DNA from: an uncultured delta proteobacterium
GTDB taxonomy: Bacteria; RBG-13-61-14; DRUE01
Direction: 5' to 3'
Assembly: GCA_903930515.1 (NCBI GenBank)
Contig: CAIYYW010000306.1
Span: 1 to 8,178 of the forward strand
Length of the DNA stretch: 8,178 bases
How positions within the stretch are numbered: the stretch's first letter is position 1; every line of letters begins with the position of its first letter. The notes beneath the pieces were generated by a model. It worked only from the letters and a program-made list of their open reading frames with translations. It was not told the DNA's origin and ran no database searches. The position numbers and the translations under genes are program-made. Below are positions 6,313 through 8,178 of the stretch, one piece after another.

Positions 6313-6879
6313 ATGTCCAAAATCGGAAAAAAACCGGTCCCGCTCGCCAAAGGCGTGGAGTTGAAATGGCAGGCGCCCTTGGTGAGGATCAAAGGCCCCA
6401 AAGGGGAATTGACTCTGACCATCCGGCCGGAAGTGGATTTGGAAGTCTCTTCCGGCGAAGTTAAAGTCAAGGCCAAGGAAGCCACCAAGCAGGCGAATTC
6501 CCTCCACGGAACTTACCGGAGCCTGATCAATAATATGATCATCGGGGTCAGCCAGGGATTTGAGCGAAAACTGGAAATGGTGGGAGTGGGATATAAGGCG
6601 GAGTTGAAAGGGAAGGCCCTGGCGATCTTGGCCGGGTTCAGCCATCCGGTGGAATATTCGATCCCAGCCGGGATTGAAATCACAGTGGAAAAAGGCAATA
6701 AAATAGCGATCAAGGGCATTGACAAGCACCTGGTGGGGGAAGTGGCCGCCCAGATCCGTTCGATCCGGCCGCCTGAGCCGTACCAGGGTAAGGGCATTCG
6801 CTACGAGGGAGAATTGGTAAGAAAGAAAGCTGGCAAGGCCGCGGCGGGCGTGACTTCGGGGACGGCCGGCGGCAAATAA
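6313..6879 (+). CDS. rplF: 50S ribosomal protein L6
   Basis: L6 lies at the base of the L7/L12 stalk near the sarcin-ricin loop and is required for late 50S assembly. The product is 188 aa, slightly longer than the common 177-180. The N-terminus SKIGKKPVPLAKGV is typical, followed by VRIKGPKGEL (24-33). HGTYRSLINNMIIGVSQGF (65-83) and LEMVGVGYKAELKG (87-100) mark the first domain and linker. PPEPYQGKGIRYEGE (153-167) is the family signature. The final 13 or so residues are an Ala/Gly/Thr-rich tail of unknown role. GAGGT overlaps the rpsH stop and lies 5 nt before the ATG. Confidence 0.98.
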   Translation: MSKIGKKPVPLAKGVELKWQAPLVRIKGPKGELTLTIRPEVDLEVSSGEVKVKAKEATKQANSLHGTYRSLINNMIIGVSQGFERKLEMVGVGYKAELKGKALAILAGFSHPVEYSIPAGIEITVEKGNKIAIKGIDKHLVGEVAAQIRSIRPPEPYQGKGIRYEGELVRKKAGKAAAGVTSGTAGGK

Positions 6880-6903
6880 TCCACGGGATAGGATTCAGGA
6901 GAA

Positions 6904-7266
6904 ATGAAAGCAAACAGGAGAGAGAAAAGGGAAATCAGGCAGAAACGGGTCCGGAAGCATGTCCGCGGCACGATTGAGCGTCCGCGCTTGTGCGTTTTCC
7001 GGAGCGAGAAGCACCTTTATGTCCAGGTGATAGACGACCTCCAGGGCCATACCCTGCTCACGGTCAGCACCTTAAGCCCGGACTTTAAAGGCAAGCTCAA
7101 GAAAACCAAGAACAAGGACGCGGCCAAGCAGGTGGGGAAGGCCCTGGCCCAAAAATGCCTGGAACAAGGGATCAAAAAAGTGGTATTTGACCGGAACGGT
7201 TTTCTCTACCACGGCCGGGTTAAGGCGGTGGCTGAGGGAGCCAGGGAAGCCGGGCTGAATTTTTAG
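6904..7266 (+). CDS. rplR: 50S ribosomal protein L18
   Basis: L18 binds 5S rRNA and anchors it in the central protuberance with L5. The product is 120 aa, typical. The basic N-terminus ([19 protein letters not shown]) is expected for 5S rRNA binding. [20 protein letters not shown] (26-45) and the C-terminal [20 protein letters not shown] (93-112) are signature parts. The gene is separated from rplF by 24 nt, the longest gap between neighbouring genes after the window start. Its AGGAG (6897-6901) lies only 2 nt before the ATG, an unusually tight spacing; a GGGATAGGA at 6885-6893 could act instead. Confidence 0.97.
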   Translation: MKANRREKREIRQKRVRKHVRGTIERPRLCVFRSEKHLYVQVIDDLQGHTLLTVSTLSPDFKGKLKKTKNKDAAKQVGKALAQKCLEQGIKKVVFDRNGFLYHGRVKAVAEGAREAGLNF

Positions 7267-7271
7267 GAGGT
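7265..7271 (+). promoter_or_regulatory. Shine-Dalgarno site deciding the GTG start of rpsE
   Basis: AGGAGGT overlaps the rplR stop and lies 6 nt before GTG 7278. The next in-frame ATG (residue 65) would remove the N-terminal double-stranded-RNA-binding-like domain, so GTG is the start. Confidence 0.8.
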
Positions 7272-7277
7272 AAACGA

Positions 7278-7778
7278 GTGGCTTTGCAAAGATATGGACA
7301 GGATCAAGATCTTCTGGATCGGGTGGTTTTTATCAACCGGTGCGCCAAGGTGGTGAAGGGCGGAAAAAGATTCCACTTCAGCGCCGTGGTTGTGGTCGGG
7401 GACGGAAAGGGCAAGGTCGGCTTTGGGATCGGCAAGGCCCACGAAGTCCCGGATGCCATCCGCAAGGGAATGGAACAAGCGAAAAAGCATCTGATGGAAG
7501 TTTTGATCGCACCCGGGGATACCATCCCGCACGAGATCATCGGAAGACAGGATTCCAGCAAAGTACTGCTCCGGCCGGCCGGGCCCGGAACCGGGGTTAT
7601 CGCCGGAGGAGCGGTCCGGGCGGTGATGGAAGTGGTCGGGATTAAAAATATCCTGAGCAAGGTCCTGGGCAGCACCAATGCGATGAATGTGGTGGCCGCG
7701 ACCATTGACGGACTCACCCGGATGGAAACCCCGGAAAAGGTGGCCAGCCGCAGGGGAAAATCGGTTGAGGATCTATAA
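7278..7778 (+). CDS. rpsE: 30S ribosomal protein S5
   Basis: S5 lies at the mRNA entry site of the 30S subunit and affects decoding accuracy; spectinomycin-resistance changes occur in its N-terminal loop in other bacteria. The product is 166 aa, a usual length. The start is GTG 7278, supported by AGGAGGT. The N-terminal domain includes the loop [20 protein letters not shown] (21-40), which keeps the KVVKGGK element expected of a sensitive form. [20 protein letters not shown] (41-60) is the family signature. The C-terminal domain has [20 protein letters not shown] (97-116) and [12 protein letters not shown] (135-146). Confidence 0.98.
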   Translation: MALQRYGQDQDLLDRVVFINRCAKVVKGGKRFHFSAVVVVGDGKGKVGFGIGKAHEVPDAIRKGMEQAKKHLMEVLIAPGDTIPHEIIGRQDSSKVLLRPAGPGTGVIAGGAVRAVMEVVGIKNILSKVLGSTNAMNVVAATIDGLTRMETPEKVASRRGKSVEDL

Positions 7779-7788
7779 AGGAGAGAAT

Positions 7789-7992
7789 ATGCCCAAGAAG
7801 AAGCCGGCGAAAAATTTGAAAATCACTTTGAAAAAAAGCGTCATCGCCACCCTTCCGAAGCAGAGGGCCACGGTCCAGGCGCTCGGATTGAAGAAACGGC
7901 AGCATAGCGTGATCCATCCGAATATCCCTTCCATCCGGGGGATGGTGAAGAAGGTGATCCATTTGTTGGAAGTGGAGGAATTGAATGATTAA
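7789..7992 (+). CDS. rpmD: 50S ribosomal protein L30
   Basis: L30 is a small 50S surface protein found in many but not all bacteria. The product is 67 aa from ATG 7789, a little longer than the usual 58-60 because of about eight basic N-terminal residues (MPKKKPAK). The core reads [20 protein letters not shown], then [16 protein letters not shown] and [16 protein letters not shown] (49-64), all matching the bacterial family. The same frame is open further upstream, but that part overlaps rpsE. AAAGGAGAG (7777-7785) directly before the ATG fixes the start. The 3' end overlaps rplO by 8 nt. Confidence 0.97.
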   Translation: MPKKKPAKNLKITLKKSVIATLPKQRATVQALGLKKRQHSVIHPNIPSIRGMVKKVIHLLEVEELND

Positions 7993-8178
7993 CTTGTCCG
8001 AAATCAAACCGGCCGCTGGGGCCAAGCACAAGCCCAAACGGATCGGACGCGGGATCGGAAGCGGCCACGGCAAAACTTCCTGTCGCGGTTCCAAGGGCCA
8101 GAACTCGCGCTCCGGCCGGGCCAAGCGTAATATCGCCTTTGAAGGCGGGCAGATGCCCCTGATCCGGCGCATCCCCAA
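7985..8178 (+). CDS. rplO: 50S ribosomal protein L15, N-terminal part (partial)
   Basis: The gene runs off the window after 64 codons and two bases. L15 is a late-assembly 50S protein contacting several 23S rRNA domains. The N-terminus [19 protein letters not shown] leads into the glycine-rich rRNA-binding region [12 protein letters not shown] (21-32), then [11 protein letters not shown] (34-44) and [13 protein letters not shown] (52-64). Compared with the common KTSGRGHKGQKSRSG, it has Cys33 for Gly, Ser36 for His and Asn40 for Lys. The start ATG 7985 overlaps rpmD and is preceded by GGAGGA (7974-7979). The order rpsE-rpmD-rplO is classical; secY would be expected next. Confidence 0.97.
   Translation, partial: MINLSEIKPAAGAKHKPKRIGRGIGSGHGKTSCRGSKGQNSRSGRAKRNIAFEGGQMPLIRRIP

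Noticed and set aside
6037-6729. 230-codon open frame on the - strand opposite rpsH and rplF
   Set aside because: It is antisense to two firmly identified genes, spans their junction, and has no recognisable domain or convincing ribosome-binding context.
7687-7788. Upstream in-frame extension of rpmD
   Set aside because: The extra 34 residues lie in rpsE in another frame and do not resemble L30; ATG 7789 with its own SD site gives the family N-terminus.
7714-8178. 154-codon open frame on the - strand reaching the window edge
   Set aside because: It is antisense to rpsE, rpmD and rplO and shows no protein family features.
1-8178. Mobile element, CRISPR array, tRNA or novel accessory system
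   Set aside because: Nearly every base is accounted for by conserved ribosomal protein genes, and the largest intergenic gap is 24 nt.

Overview
This window is a long run of ribosomal protein genes, all on the + strand: the end of a tuf gene (EF-Tu), the S10 operon, and most of the spc operon. It looks like chromosomal DNA of a bacterium with mid-range to moderately high GC. The proteins are bacterial in type: L14 of 122 aa, L29 of 66 aa, a 61-aa zinc-type S14, and an L30. Shine-Dalgarno sites are strong (AGGAGG-like) and a few genes start with TTG or GTG. The phylum cannot be fixed by eye. Several proteins (L4, L16, L5, S8) resemble those of Desulfobacterota/Nitrospirota-like lineages, but this is an impression, not a placement.

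Layout: tuf 3' end (1-110), then rpsJ, rplD, rplW, rplB, rpsS, rplV, rpsC, rplP, rpmC, rpsQ (S10 block, 128-4452), then rplN, rplX, rplE, rpsN, rpsH, rplF, rplR, rpsE, rpmD and the 5' part of rplO (spc block, 4439-8178). Neighbours overlap by 1-14 nt or are separated by 8-24 nt. There is no room for a terminator or for a structured leader of the E. coli S10 type. The whole stretch therefore looks like one transcription unit, continuing from tuf upstream and probably to secY downstream (beyond the window). No gene-free stretch exceeds 24 bases.

Gene order is the classical bacterial one with one clear exception: rplC (L3), normally between rpsJ and rplD, is absent. rpsJ stops at 436 and rplD starts at 447 behind its own Shine-Dalgarno site. 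L3 is an essential, near-universal 50S assembly protein, so it must be encoded elsewhere in the genome or have been lost from this assembly. This is the most notable point in the window. The rplD product also carries about 12 extra N-terminal residues at the same junction. Otherwise this is an ordinary core locus; I see no mobile element, CRISPR array, tRNA, defence system or other accessory gene.
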